A DNA stretch of 64,000 bases from Alphaproteobacteria bacterium (lineage in GTDB: Bacteria; Pseudomonadota; Alphaproteobacteria; Sphingomonadales; Kordiimonadaceae), in assembly GCA_013372975.1 (NCBI GenBank), contig JABXIS010000023.1, positions 22,289 through 86,288 of the forward strand. The letters run 5' to 3'. The position numbers and the translations under genes were made by a program. The notes below the pieces were generated by a model that ran no database searches, was not told the origin of the DNA, and saw only the letters and a list, made by a program, of their open reading frames with translations. Shown piece after piece: positions 49,295 through 56,567 of this stretch; the stretch's first letter is position 1; the number at the start of each line of letters is the position of its first letter.

Positions 49295-49795
49295 CTACGC
49301 CAGAGATGCAGACAGCATCCACGCTGCCTCATCATGAAACCGCATGCGCTCCACCATCATATCGATGGTAACCTCATCGCCTACTTTCTCCGCGACCTCC
49401 AGCGTATTGCGTGCCTCTCGCGAACAAATGTCATGGGCAGCCCTCAGGCTCTCAAGCATGCCATTTGAATTGTCAGGTAGCTTGTCGTCATCCCTAATGA
49501 CGGACATATCTGAAAATGCCTTCAGTGTTCCGGGCGTGAAGAAACCCAGCGCCCGAATACGCTCCGCCAGATCATCGCCGGCGGCATGAAGGTCCTGATA
49601 ATGTTCTTCAAACAGCGCATGAAGAGAATGGAAATTGGGCCCGGTCACATTCCAGTGATAAAACAACGATTTAACATAGAGGGAATATGTTGAAGCCAGC
49701 ATCACACCCAGTGCGTCAGCAACTGCACGGCGCTGCTTCTCATTGGTCCAGGCCTGTACATTTCGGCTGTCTGTTTTTGGTTTTACAAGTTTCAT
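49295..49795 (-). CDS. dps: Dps-family DNA-protection/ferritin-like protein
   Basis: About 166 residues in the four-helix ferritin-like fold. Ferroxidase-site residues are visible in YHWNVTGPNFHSLHALFEEHYQDLHAAGDDLAERIRALG, the Dps signature (W, H, D and E positions). Dodecameric Dps proteins store iron and shield DNA in starvation. ATG at 49795 follows CTTAGGAGGCGAACA; the longer open frame to 49858 adds a basic stretch without a ribosome site. It lies 20 bp after a hypothetical helical-protein gene and 9 bp before a 47-residue membrane-protein gene. Confidence 0.93.
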   Translation of the reverse strand: MKLVKPKTDSRNVQAWTNEKQRRAVADALGVMLASTYSLYVKSLFYHWNVTGPNFHSLHALFEEHYQDLHAAGDDLAERIRALGFFTPGTLKAFSDMSVIRDDDKLPDNSNGMLESLRAAHDICSREARNTLEVAEKVGDEVTIDMMVERMRFHDEAAWMLSASLA

Positions 49796-49814
49796 TGTTC
49801 GCCTCCTAAGGTTT

Positions 49815-50222
49815 CTATTTGATCTGGTTCTGGGCACGGCCTTCATGCGCCTCGGCAACCGCCATCAGAAAAGCATCCAAAGCATCGGAAACAGCCGAGA
49901 ATGCCTTTCGGCAATCTTCCTGTCTGTGATCAACGACCGAAGCAGTATTCTCGACTTCCGCAGATACACGTGGATGCTCTTCAAGGGACAGGAGAAGTCG
50001 CTCTCGCATGGTCAAAAGCGACAACAGCCCATTGCCGGCAACAGCGTCCCTTATGGTCAAATTCCTGCTGGTTACCTGCTTGATCCAGTAGATCAATGCC
50101 CCCAGCTCCGCCGCCATACCTTGCTGGGCCAAAATCGCCTGATTTTCCCTGAGGCAAAGATGAAGTGCTGCCGCCAAGTCCTGAAAGCGCTCTTCTGTCT
50201 CTGATGTCATGTCACCAATCAT
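49815..50222 (-). CDS. Hypothetical helical protein upstream of dps
   Basis: About 135 residues, mostly alpha-helical by composition and without a signal peptide or membrane helix. Conspicuous parts are ERFQDLAAALHLCLRENQAILAQQG, LGALIYWIKQVTSRNLTIRDAVAGNGLL and DALDAFLMAVAEAHEGR. I do not recognise a family. ATG at 50222 (or GTG at 50225) is preceded by AGGAG; the open frame extends to 50261. It lies 20 bp upstream of dps on the same strand, so joint expression is likely. Whether it is a Dps partner is unknown. Confidence 0.55.
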   Translation of the reverse strand: MIGDMTSETEERFQDLAAALHLCLRENQAILAQQGMAAELGALIYWIKQVTSRNLTIRDAVAGNGLLSLLTMRERLLLSLEEHPRVSAEVENTASVVDHRQEDCRKAFSAVSDALDAFLMAVAEAHEGRAQNQIK

Positions 50223-50539
50223 CACGGCCTCTACTCCTAAACCGTGATCAGGATCATCCATCGAACGTGAAATTACGATACGGAGGGCATGGCAGGCACA
50301 TCAATTTTGTATAAATGTTCGGCCGTTTCTGGCGAGAAGAAGACTATAAATACGCCCCGCACCAATGGCTGCTTTGCAGAAAAAGCGGACCTGTCAGCAT
50401 GGCGCCTGAGTGAAAGATATTTCAAAACAATGACTTGATAGCTTACAGCCGAACACTCGTGTTCGGCTCAAGGATGGTGTCGCTGTCCGGATATCGTGAG
50501 ATATGCCCGATTTCTTATGAGACTTAACATAAGGTGGGG
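50223..50539. other. Gap between dps operon and tRNA
   Basis: About 315 bp without a gene. AGCCGAACA (50447-50455) and TGTTCGGCT (50460-50468) make a perfect 9-bp stem with a CTCG loop about 70 bp downstream of the tRNA 3' end. No T run follows on either strand. An 8-of-10 FNR-like palindrome (GTGAT-CAGG-ATCAT) is at 50244-50257. Confidence 0.45.
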
Positions 50540-50616
50540 TGGTGGGCCCGGAGGGACTCGAACCCCCGACCAAGCCGTTATGAGCGGCCGGCTCTAACCA
50601 ACTGAGCTACAGGCCC
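50540..50616 (-). tRNA. tRNA with CAU anticodon, probably tRNA-Ile2
   Basis: A 77-nt cloverleaf with an encoded CCA end at 50540. The acceptor stem GGGCCTG/CGGGCCC has one G-U pair, D-arm GCTC...GAGC, anticodon stem GGCCG/CGGCT, loop CTCATAA (anticodon CAU), and T-arm GGGGG-TTCGAGT-CCCTC. It is not an initiator tRNA: the first acceptor pair is G-C and the anticodon stem lacks three G-C pairs at its base. The segment CTCATAACGGCTTGGTC resembles tRNA-Ile2, whose C34 is modified to lysidine to read AUA. Elongator tRNA-Met cannot be excluded. Confidence 0.9.
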
Positions 50617-50679
50617 CAACCACGGGTGGTTAGGTAGCAAATGATTTTCCTCTTGGATAGCGAAAAATGACGCTTTGTC

Positions 50680-50904
50680 TTAAAGAGCGTCAATCTCTTC
50701 CTTCAGGCGCTCGCGCTTGTCCGTGATAATACGCTCAAGCACCTGCACCCGCTGGCGAAGCTCGGCCAATTCAGCCTTGGCGTCATCACTGAGTGATTGA
50801 TTTCTCGCCTTCATCGCATCACCCTTCACTTTCATCCAGTGCATCAGGCCTGCGAACAGGAATGATCCGAATATAATGATTAAAACAAAAATCTGGCCGT
50901 CCAT
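50680..50904 (-). CDS. PspB-like small membrane protein, paralogue A
   Basis: 74 residues: one N-terminal membrane helix (IFVLIIIFGSFLFAGLMHWM), a basic linker, then a coiled-coil (AELAELRQRVQVLERIITDKRERLKEEIDAL). The layout, including the LERIITD segment, resembles PspB of the phage-shock envelope stress response. GAGAGGGGC precedes the ATG. The neighbouring gene at 50946 has the same layout and a nearly identical C-terminus, so the pair arose by tandem duplication. No pspA or pspC is visible in the window. Confidence 0.7.
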   Translation of the reverse strand: MDGQIFVLIIIFGSFLFAGLMHWMKVKGDAMKARNQSLSDDAKAELAELRQRVQVLERIITDKRERLKEEIDAL

Positions 50905-50945
50905 AGCGGTGCCCCTCTCGCTTGAATTTTCTGGCAAACAGCGCC

Positions 50946-51170
50946 TTAAAGCGCGTCAATTTCTTCTTTAAGACGTTCGCTTTTATCAGTCACGATACGT
51001 TCCAGCACCCGCACGCGTTCTTCAAGTGCGTCAATGCGGCTGTTGGTTTCACCATCAGCTGAATCCTGACGGGATTTCAGTTTCTCGTGCTGCAGTTTCG
51101 CCCAATGTTTGAATACCCCGGCCCCCATCACCGTGATCACGATCAGCACTACCATTGCATATTGGTTCAT
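50946..51170 (-). CDS. PspB-like small membrane protein, paralogue B
   Basis: 74 residues with one membrane helix (YAMVVLIVITVMGAGVFKHWA) and a C-terminal coiled coil (RIDALEERVRVLERIVTDKSERLKEEIDAL). The last 26 residues differ from paralogue A at only five positions while the N-terminal halves have diverged. GAGGAC precedes the ATG. It is first in the two-gene set. The two may form hetero-oligomers through the coiled coil (inference). Confidence 0.7.
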   Translation of the reverse strand: MNQYAMVVLIVITVMGAGVFKHWAKLQHEKLKSRQDSADGETNSRIDALEERVRVLERIVTDKSERLKEEIDAL

Positions 51171-51320
51171 AAGATTGTCCTCGCATATCCCCGTGGGCAC
51201 CCCTTCGCACCCATCTTCTTATCCCTTTCGATATAGGAAGACGCAACAAGGTTTGCAATGGCAACGCTGGCATTCTAGGGTCATGGCCGATGATGATTTG
51301 AGGTTTTCCGGAGGGACACG

Positions 51321-52784
51321 ATGAAAATAGTTTGGCGCTCGCACACAAAAGCAAAAACAGCGCTGATGCTTGGGGTAATGCTGGGTGGACTGACACATCC
51401 AAGCCTGAGTGCCGACAAGGCGGATTGCACCCAGGGCGCCTGCGAAAGCGCCTGGGCCAATGCCAGCATGGCAACCAAAAAAGCGGCAAACGATTTTGGC
51501 GAATCCTACAAGGCCTTCCTTCACAAGGCGCGCACAGAACTTACAACCGTCGCCGCCATCCGTGAAGCCGCGCAACAAAAAGGCTTCAAGGAATGGGCAC
51601 CCGGCACCCGCATCAAGGCAGGGGACCGGTATTTTCACGTCAACCGCGACCGTGCGATGGCCCTGATCATTGGCGGCTCTGCCCCTGTTGCCGAAGGCAT
51701 CCGCATCGTTGCAAGCCATATCGACAGCCCGCGCCTTGAATTGAAAGGTCGGCCCATTGATAGCAATCAGGGCTTTGCCCTCTTTCAGACCAACTATCAT
51801 GGTGGCATCAAGACCTATCAATGGACGAATATTCCACTGGCGCTTATTGGGCGTATTACCCGGCGCGATGGCAGCAATGTCGAGATCAACATCGGCCTGA
51901 AGGATGATGATCCGATATTCATGGTGCCTGATCTGTCGCCTCATACGGCGCGGGACCAGATGAAGAAAAATGCCCGTGATGTTGTGGCTCACGAAGACCT
52001 CGACCCCGTGGCTGCCCATGGACCACATGGTGAGGAAGGAAAATTCCCGGCACAACAATGGGTATTCCGCTTCCTGCGCTCGAATTACAATATTGAGCCA
52101 GCCGACCTTGTATCTGCCGAACTGGCGCTAGTGCCTGCGATGAAGCCGCGGGATCTGGGATTTGACAGGCGCCTTGTGGCAGCCTATGGCCAGGACGACA
52201 GGCTCGCCGCATATGCCAGCATGGAAGCTGCCTTTACGCTTGATGCGCCACCGCAAACAACCGTGATCCAGTTCGCTGATAATGAAGAATCCGGCAACGT
52301 GAATGTAAGTGGTGCTTCGAGCACATATCTGCCTGATCTTGTGGGGGAACTACTGTTTGCAGAATTGGGGAATAACTACCGCCAACCGCTGTTCACACGT
52401 GCCCTGCGTGCATCAAAAGCTTTGTCGATTGACGTAAACCCGGGCGTGAACCCAATGAACCCGGGCGCTTGGGAGCTGACCAATGCACCGCTTTTGGGAT
52501 ATGGCGTAAATATCAAGCTATATGGCCGGGGCTTCAATGCCAACAGCGAGCATATTGCATGGACACGGGCAGCTCTGGATGAAGCAGGCGTACCATGGCA
52601 AACCACCACTTATAAAGTTGGTCGGGCTGGCGGCGGCACGCTGGGCAAAGAGCTCGCCAAACTGAATATCGACACCATCGATTTCGGGGTTCCTGTGCTT
52701 TCGATCCACACGCCTGTTGCGGTGAGCGACAAGATGGACGTCATGGCACTCAGGGACGCGATCACAGCTTTTGTGACCCACTAA
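51321..52784 (+). CDS. M18-family aminopeptidase, exported
   Basis: 487 residues. A signal peptide (TALMLGVMLGGLTHPSLSA) precedes an M18 metallopeptidase. Zinc-site elements are visible: VASHIDSPRLELKG (His and nearby Asp), DNEESGNVNVSGASSTYL (Glu-Glu) and the later His in HTPVAVSDKMD. It resembles aspartyl/other M18 aminopeptidases, which are usually cytoplasmic, so an export signal is unusual. GGAGGGACACG precedes the ATG. A perfect hairpin follows the stop. It lies alone between the PspB-like pair and flagellin. Confidence 0.88.
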   Translation: MKIVWRSHTKAKTALMLGVMLGGLTHPSLSADKADCTQGACESAWANASMATKKAANDFGESYKAFLHKARTELTTVAAIREAAQQKGFKEWAPGTRIKAGDRYFHVNRDRAMALIIGGSAPVAEGIRIVASHIDSPRLELKGRPIDSNQGFALFQTNYHGGIKTYQWTNIPLALIGRITRRDGSNVEINIGLKDDDPIFMVPDLSPHTARDQMKKNARDVVAHEDLDPVAAHGPHGEEGKFPAQQWVFRFLRSNYNIEPADLVSAELALVPAMKPRDLGFDRRLVAAYGQDDRLAAYASMEAAFTLDAPPQTTVIQFADNEESGNVNVSGASSTYLPDLVGELLFAELGNNYRQPLFTRALRASKALSIDVNPGVNPMNPGAWELTNAPLLGYGVNIKLYGRGFNANSEHIAWTRAALDEAGVPWQTTTYKVGRAGGGTLGKELAKLNIDTIDFGVPVLSIHTPVAVSDKMDVMALRDAITAFVTH

Positions 52785-52801
52785 TGCCTGAATCGACGTA
52801 C

Positions 52802-52827
52802 TGCCACCCCACACCCCTGGGGTGGCA
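52802..52827 (+). terminator. Hairpin after the aminopeptidase gene
   Basis: TGCCACCCCA (52802-52811) pairs perfectly with TGGGGTGGCA (52818-52827) around CACCCC. It lies 17 bp after the stop codon. The T run is missing, so termination may be weak or Rho-assisted. Confidence 0.55.
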
Positions 52828-52907
52828 TCCCAAGCGATAGATTGCATTTTAAGCTTTGCTTCAATTTTCCGCAGATTTGTGCCATAATGCGCGCAGGTAG
52901 AATACCT

Positions 52908-52929
52908 GTCACCGGAGGGGTCCGGTGAC
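52908..52929 (+). promoter_or_regulatory. Hairpin hiding the flagellin ribosome-binding region
   Basis: GTCACCGGA (52908-52916) pairs perfectly with TCCGGTGAC (52921-52929) with loop GGGG. The only strong Shine-Dalgarno-like sequence, GGAGGGG, lies in this stem-loop, 6 bp before the ATG at 52935. It is positioned to limit translation of flagellin mRNA. Confidence 0.6.
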
Positions 52930-52934
52930 CATAT

Positions 52935-53780
52935 ATGGGTGCAAAAATGGTAAACTCGATCAACACGAACGCCGGCAGCTTGCTGGGCGTGCGCAACTTG
53001 CAGCGAACGAATTCGCTTCAAGCAAAGACGCAAAACGAAATTTCCACTGGCAAGAAAGTCAATAGTGCGAAAGATAATGCAGCGATCCTATCGGTCGCAC
53101 AACTACTGAAAGCCGACGTTGCCGGCCTCAATAGCGTTAAGGGCTCCCTTGACCGGGCAATTTCCACTGCGGATGTTGCCTTGTCAGCAGGAGACGGCAT
53201 TTCCAACCTGCTTCTTGACCTCAAGGAAAAGGCCGTGCAGGCCGCAGATCCAGGCCTTGACGACGCCAGCCGCCTTGCGCTGAACGATGAATTCACGGCT
53301 CTTCGGGACCAGATCAGCTCTCTTGTTGATGGCGCCAGTTTCAATGGAACCAATGCCATCGCATCCGGTGGTGATGACATCAGCGCGGTAACAGGGGCAG
53401 ACGGGCAAGGCGCGGTGACAATCCAGTCACAGGACCTTTCTCTTGGTGGCCCAAATGTAACGCTGGGTGCAGCGCAGGACATCTCGTCTGCGTCGAATGC
53501 ACAGGCTGCTGTTTCAGCGATCGAAGACTCGATCTCGAACCTTTCCAGCGCGCTATCTGAAATTGGTGCAGGGGCAAACCAGCTTCAGCAAACCAAGGAA
53601 TTTACCGAAGCGCTGAGCAATGCCACTGAAGAAGGCATAAGCAATCTGGTTGACGCTGACCTAGCTTCTACCAATGCAGCTTTCGAAGCAAACAAAGTGA
53701 AAGAGGCCCTGGGCATCAAGGCCCTTTCCATTGCAAACAGTCAGCCAGCTTCGCTGCTGTCACTGTTCCGCCAGCCCTGA
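52935..53780 (+). CDS. Flagellin
   Basis: 281 residues. The conserved N-terminal D0/D1 helices (SINTNAGSLLGVRNLQRTNS, STGKKVNSAKDNAA, SLDRAISTADVALSAGDGISNLL) and C-terminal D1/D0 helices (NAQAAVSAIEDSISNLSSALSEIGAGANQLQ to ALSIANSQPASLLSLFRQ) are complete. The central variable domain is short (about residues 125-180), as in many alphaproteobacterial flagellins. It is exported by the flagellar type III system and forms the filament. ATG at 52935 or 52947 are both possible. No other flagellar gene is in the window. A hairpin over the ribosome site suggests post-transcriptional control. Confidence 0.95.
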   Translation: MGAKMVNSINTNAGSLLGVRNLQRTNSLQAKTQNEISTGKKVNSAKDNAAILSVAQLLKADVAGLNSVKGSLDRAISTADVALSAGDGISNLLLDLKEKAVQAADPGLDDASRLALNDEFTALRDQISSLVDGASFNGTNAIASGGDDISAVTGADGQGAVTIQSQDLSLGGPNVTLGAAQDISSASNAQAAVSAIEDSISNLSSALSEIGAGANQLQQTKEFTEALSNATEEGISNLVDADLASTNAAFEANKVKEALGIKALSIANSQPASLLSLFRQP

Positions 53781-53827
53781 TTGGCCAAAAATGCAAGAAT
53801 TCAGAGTGGCGTGACCGTTTAGCTGAT

Positions 53828-55606
53828 TCAGCCTTCGGTTACGCCATATTCCTTAAGTTTTGCGGCCATCGGCTTAAGATGTTCGCTATACGCCTGCCAG
53901 CGACCGATACCCTTTTGATTGATAGGCGCACGTACCTGTTGCTCACTAATCGTAAAGGTTGGCGTGTCCAGCTTTTCCGGCTCCAGGCATGCGGGTGTCC
54001 ATTCAAGACCACAGAAATCCACAATCCTTCGAGAATTTGCCTCCGGATCACTGACGAGATCCTCAAAACGAACCCTCAATATTCTGTCAGGGGCCTGCGA
54101 TGACCACCCGGCTATATATTCACGACATTCCTTGATAGCGTGAGCCAAAAACTCCTGATCAACTGCAAAGTTGAAATCAGGCAACATTGGCCGCTTATAA
54201 ATGGACCAGCCAATGTCCATCGGATCACGCTCCAGATAAATGATTGGTGCGTCAGGGAACATTTTCATGATCCATCCGGCCCAGCGAAAGTTCTGTGGCA
54301 ACTTATTGATAACATGGCGACCATGCACCAGTGCTCTCGTCCAATAGGATTCCGCCAATCCTTGCCAAACCGCTTCTGTCATCTTTGCTGGTGGCTTGGC
54401 CCTCCTGCGGACAATTTCATAAGCATATTCATTTACAACATTAACCAGCGCCGGGTCTTCACCACCCATTGCCACACTCGGAATAGCGCCCAGCATTCTC
54501 TCAAGCAAAGTCGTCCCTGAGCGAGGCATGCCAACAATAAAAATGGGAGTTTGCGCCGAAAAGCCACTGCCCCGAGCCAATTCCTCTGGAGAGAAATCAG
54601 CAAACATCCCCAATTGTTTTTGACGAACCAGTTCCATTTTTTCAGGCCGATATTCTCGGCCACTTGCCGCAATCAGGCCTTTATAGAGGTTGTTTGCTTC
54701 ACGGTAGGCGGCAAAGGCTTTGTCTGTCTCCTTGATCCGTTCATACATACGGCCCAGATCATACTGAAAAGATCGCTGCTGGATTTCGGAAAGCTCTTCC
54801 TTTGCAAGGATATCTTCAATCTGTTCAGCCAACGGAGGAAGCTCTTCCTTGGTGACCAGTTCCGAAAGCCCCTGCCATGCCGAGTTAGCCAATGGATTCA
54901 CCGCGATCAATGCCCTGTAGGCTTGCACCGCCTCATCCGTTTTTCCCCTTTTTCGGAGGCAAATCGCCCTTGCCGTTAGAATATTGGGATCATCTTTTGT
55001 CTCGGCGGGAGCTTGAGCTAACCAGTTCTCGGCACTATCAAGGTCATCGTTTTTAATACACAGAAAGACAAGGTTCAGAATTTCTTTGGAATCAGGCGCC
55101 CTGCCCTCCAGACTATTGACAAAAGCCTTGATCGCAGCTGGCGCCCGCCCGGCAACTCCAGCCAATCCCGAAATCTGCTTCCATTGATCCGAGGTCATCG
55201 TTGCCGTGCGAACCAGATGATCACAACATTTTCCAACGCTAACCTTGTCTTTTTGGGAACGAAGTATTTTTATGCGGGCAAACGACTCATTGACAGTTTC
55301 AACGTCAGCCAGCTTGGGCAGACATTGCGAAGCCAGTTTCTGCAGGCCGACTTCATAAATGGTATCGCAAATCGCCATCCGTACATGATACTGACCGCGG
55401 GTAAGATTGACTGCGCGCACGAATTGCTTTGCGGCCCTATCCTTTTCGCCCGACATATAAAGCAGGCGGGCATGCTGGGCAACAATCACAGGATCATCCT
55501 GAAACTCAACGACCGCAGCTTCCAAAATCGCTTTGTATTCTGCCGTATCGCCTGCCTTTTCTGCCTTTGCCAATCGTGCAAACGTTTCTTGCCGTGTCAG
55601 TGTCAT
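53828..55606 (-). CDS. TPR-repeat sulfotransferase
   Basis: About 592 residues. The N-terminal half (to about 310) is a tetratricopeptide-like helical array (EYKAILEAAVVEFQDDPVIVAQHARLLYMSGEKDRAAKQF, then ILTARAICLRKRGKTDEAVQAYRALIAVNPLANSAWQGL). The C-terminal half is a sulfotransferase: the 5'-phosphosulfate loop is in FIVGMPRSGTTLLERML, and the 3'-phosphate-binding region in IYLERDPMDIGWSIYKR. It would transfer sulfate from PAPS to an unknown acceptor, possibly a peptide or glycan selected by the TPR part. ATG at 55606 follows TTAGGGACTTTT. It is the last gene after dnaG, rpoD and the protease, and convergent with flagellin. Confidence 0.88.
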   Translation of the reverse strand: MTLTRQETFARLAKAEKAGDTAEYKAILEAAVVEFQDDPVIVAQHARLLYMSGEKDRAAKQFVRAVNLTRGQYHVRMAICDTIYEVGLQKLASQCLPKLADVETVNESFARIKILRSQKDKVSVGKCCDHLVRTATMTSDQWKQISGLAGVAGRAPAAIKAFVNSLEGRAPDSKEILNLVFLCIKNDDLDSAENWLAQAPAETKDDPNILTARAICLRKRGKTDEAVQAYRALIAVNPLANSAWQGLSELVTKEELPPLAEQIEDILAKEELSEIQQRSFQYDLGRMYERIKETDKAFAAYREANNLYKGLIAASGREYRPEKMELVRQKQLGMFADFSPEELARGSGFSAQTPIFIVGMPRSGTTLLERMLGAIPSVAMGGEDPALVNVVNEYAYEIVRRRAKPPAKMTEAVWQGLAESYWTRALVHGRHVINKLPQNFRWAGWIMKMFPDAPIIYLERDPMDIGWSIYKRPMLPDFNFAVDQEFLAHAIKECREYIAGWSSQAPDRILRVRFEDLVSDPEANSRRIVDFCGLEWTPACLEPEKLDTPTFTISEQQVRAPINQKGIGRWQAYSEHLKPMAAKLKEYGVTEG

Positions 55607-55635
55607 AAAAGTCCCTAATATTGTCTTCAGCAGCT

Positions 55636-56559
55636 CTAAGGCTGCCTGACATAGATTTCCCATTGAGCAAAATCGATGGCAATTGCATTTGATTGCAACA
55701 AGACATCTGCTCCCAAAATCATTGCCGGGGCATGATAGGCACCAAGGATGCGGAATACCGGTAGCTGCGCCGTAGCAATTGATTGTTCATCGAGACGCCA
55801 GTCTCCAATTTCCAGGGCAGGCACGAAAAGCCTTCTAGCCTGAACCGAGCCAGCAGCCGAGGATAATCCAGTCGTGCCCTCTATCCAATCGGTGGGCATC
55901 TCATCTTTCAGCGCTTCAAACGCCGGGCCATTGATTACTGTAATCTCTGATCCTGTATCAACGACCGCAGGCAAAGTCAGTGATCCTATTTTCACCTCGA
56001 CGGCAATGGCCCCCCTTCCAACCGGGCGGCCATTGATTTTAAGCCACTTTCCATCGGGCAACGAAACTTCTGGATCCTGAAGAAATGCCGCAGTTGGCAT
56101 GACGATCAGGCGTTTTCCTCGCAAAAGATCCTGCCCGAGCGTGCCGTAATGCTCTACGCCCAATTGGTCAGGCATGGCAACCATCTCTGGCACGTCCAAC
56201 TCGCGCCCCAGTGCAATCAGCGAACCAACACGGTAAACCTGAACTGACCTTGTGCCGGTTGCAGTGAAAACACGCTCCGACCGAAAGGGAATGGCTTCCA
56301 GATCCAGCAACGACACCAAAGTTCGGTAAAGAACAGTCTTTTCCGCCGCTGTATCCAGAAGGAAAGGATACTGGCTTTCATGCCCTTCCACTGCCACGCT
56401 TACCAGCAGTCGCCCGCGAGAATCCAGCTGCAAGACCGACCCTACGGCTTCGCTGTCCTCTGCAAGGATCCGGTGATTGACAAAAAAGGAGAACGCCAAA
56501 CCAAACAAAAGGGGCAGCCAAAGCGGCAGCCCCTTCATATATATATCAGCACGCGCCAC
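55636..56559 (-). CDS. Retropepsin-like aspartyl protease, membrane-anchored or exported
   Basis: 307 residues. An N-terminal hydrophobic helix (GLPLWLPLLFGLAFSFFVNH) acts as signal or anchor. Two pepsin/retropepsin-like repeats follow, each with a catalytic-type motif: FLLDTAAEKTVLY near residue 67 and AVVDTGSEITVIN near residue 190. The first motif is DTA rather than DTG. Two motifs in one chain could fold as a single-chain pseudo-dimer. GTG at 56559 (GGGGCG upstream) lies 8 bp after the rpoD stop; ATG at 56538 is also possible. Substrate unknown. It is likely co-transcribed with rpoD. Confidence 0.78.
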   Translation of the reverse strand: MARADIYMKGLPLWLPLLFGLAFSFFVNHRILAEDSEAVGSVLQLDSRGRLLVSVAVEGHESQYPFLLDTAAEKTVLYRTLVSLLDLEAIPFRSERVFTATGTRSVQVYRVGSLIALGRELDVPEMVAMPDQLGVEHYGTLGQDLLRGKRLIVMPTAAFLQDPEVSLPDGKWLKINGRPVGRGAIAVEVKIGSLTLPAVVDTGSEITVINGPAFEALKDEMPTDWIEGTTGLSSAAGSVQARRLFVPALEIGDWRLDEQSIATAQLPVFRILGAYHAPAMILGADVLLQSNAIAIDFAQWEIYVRQP

Positions 56560-56567
56560 AAGCGCCC

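Noticed and set aside
49095..49337. 80-codon frame on the plus strand
   Set aside because: Antisense to the better supported 47-residue gene and to the end of dps; Ser/Pro/Thr-rich product without domain or ribosome site.
50244..50257. FNR-like palindrome GTGAT-CAGG-ATCAT before the dps operon
   Set aside because: Only 8 of 10 positions fit, and it lies too close to the likely start codon for an activator site.
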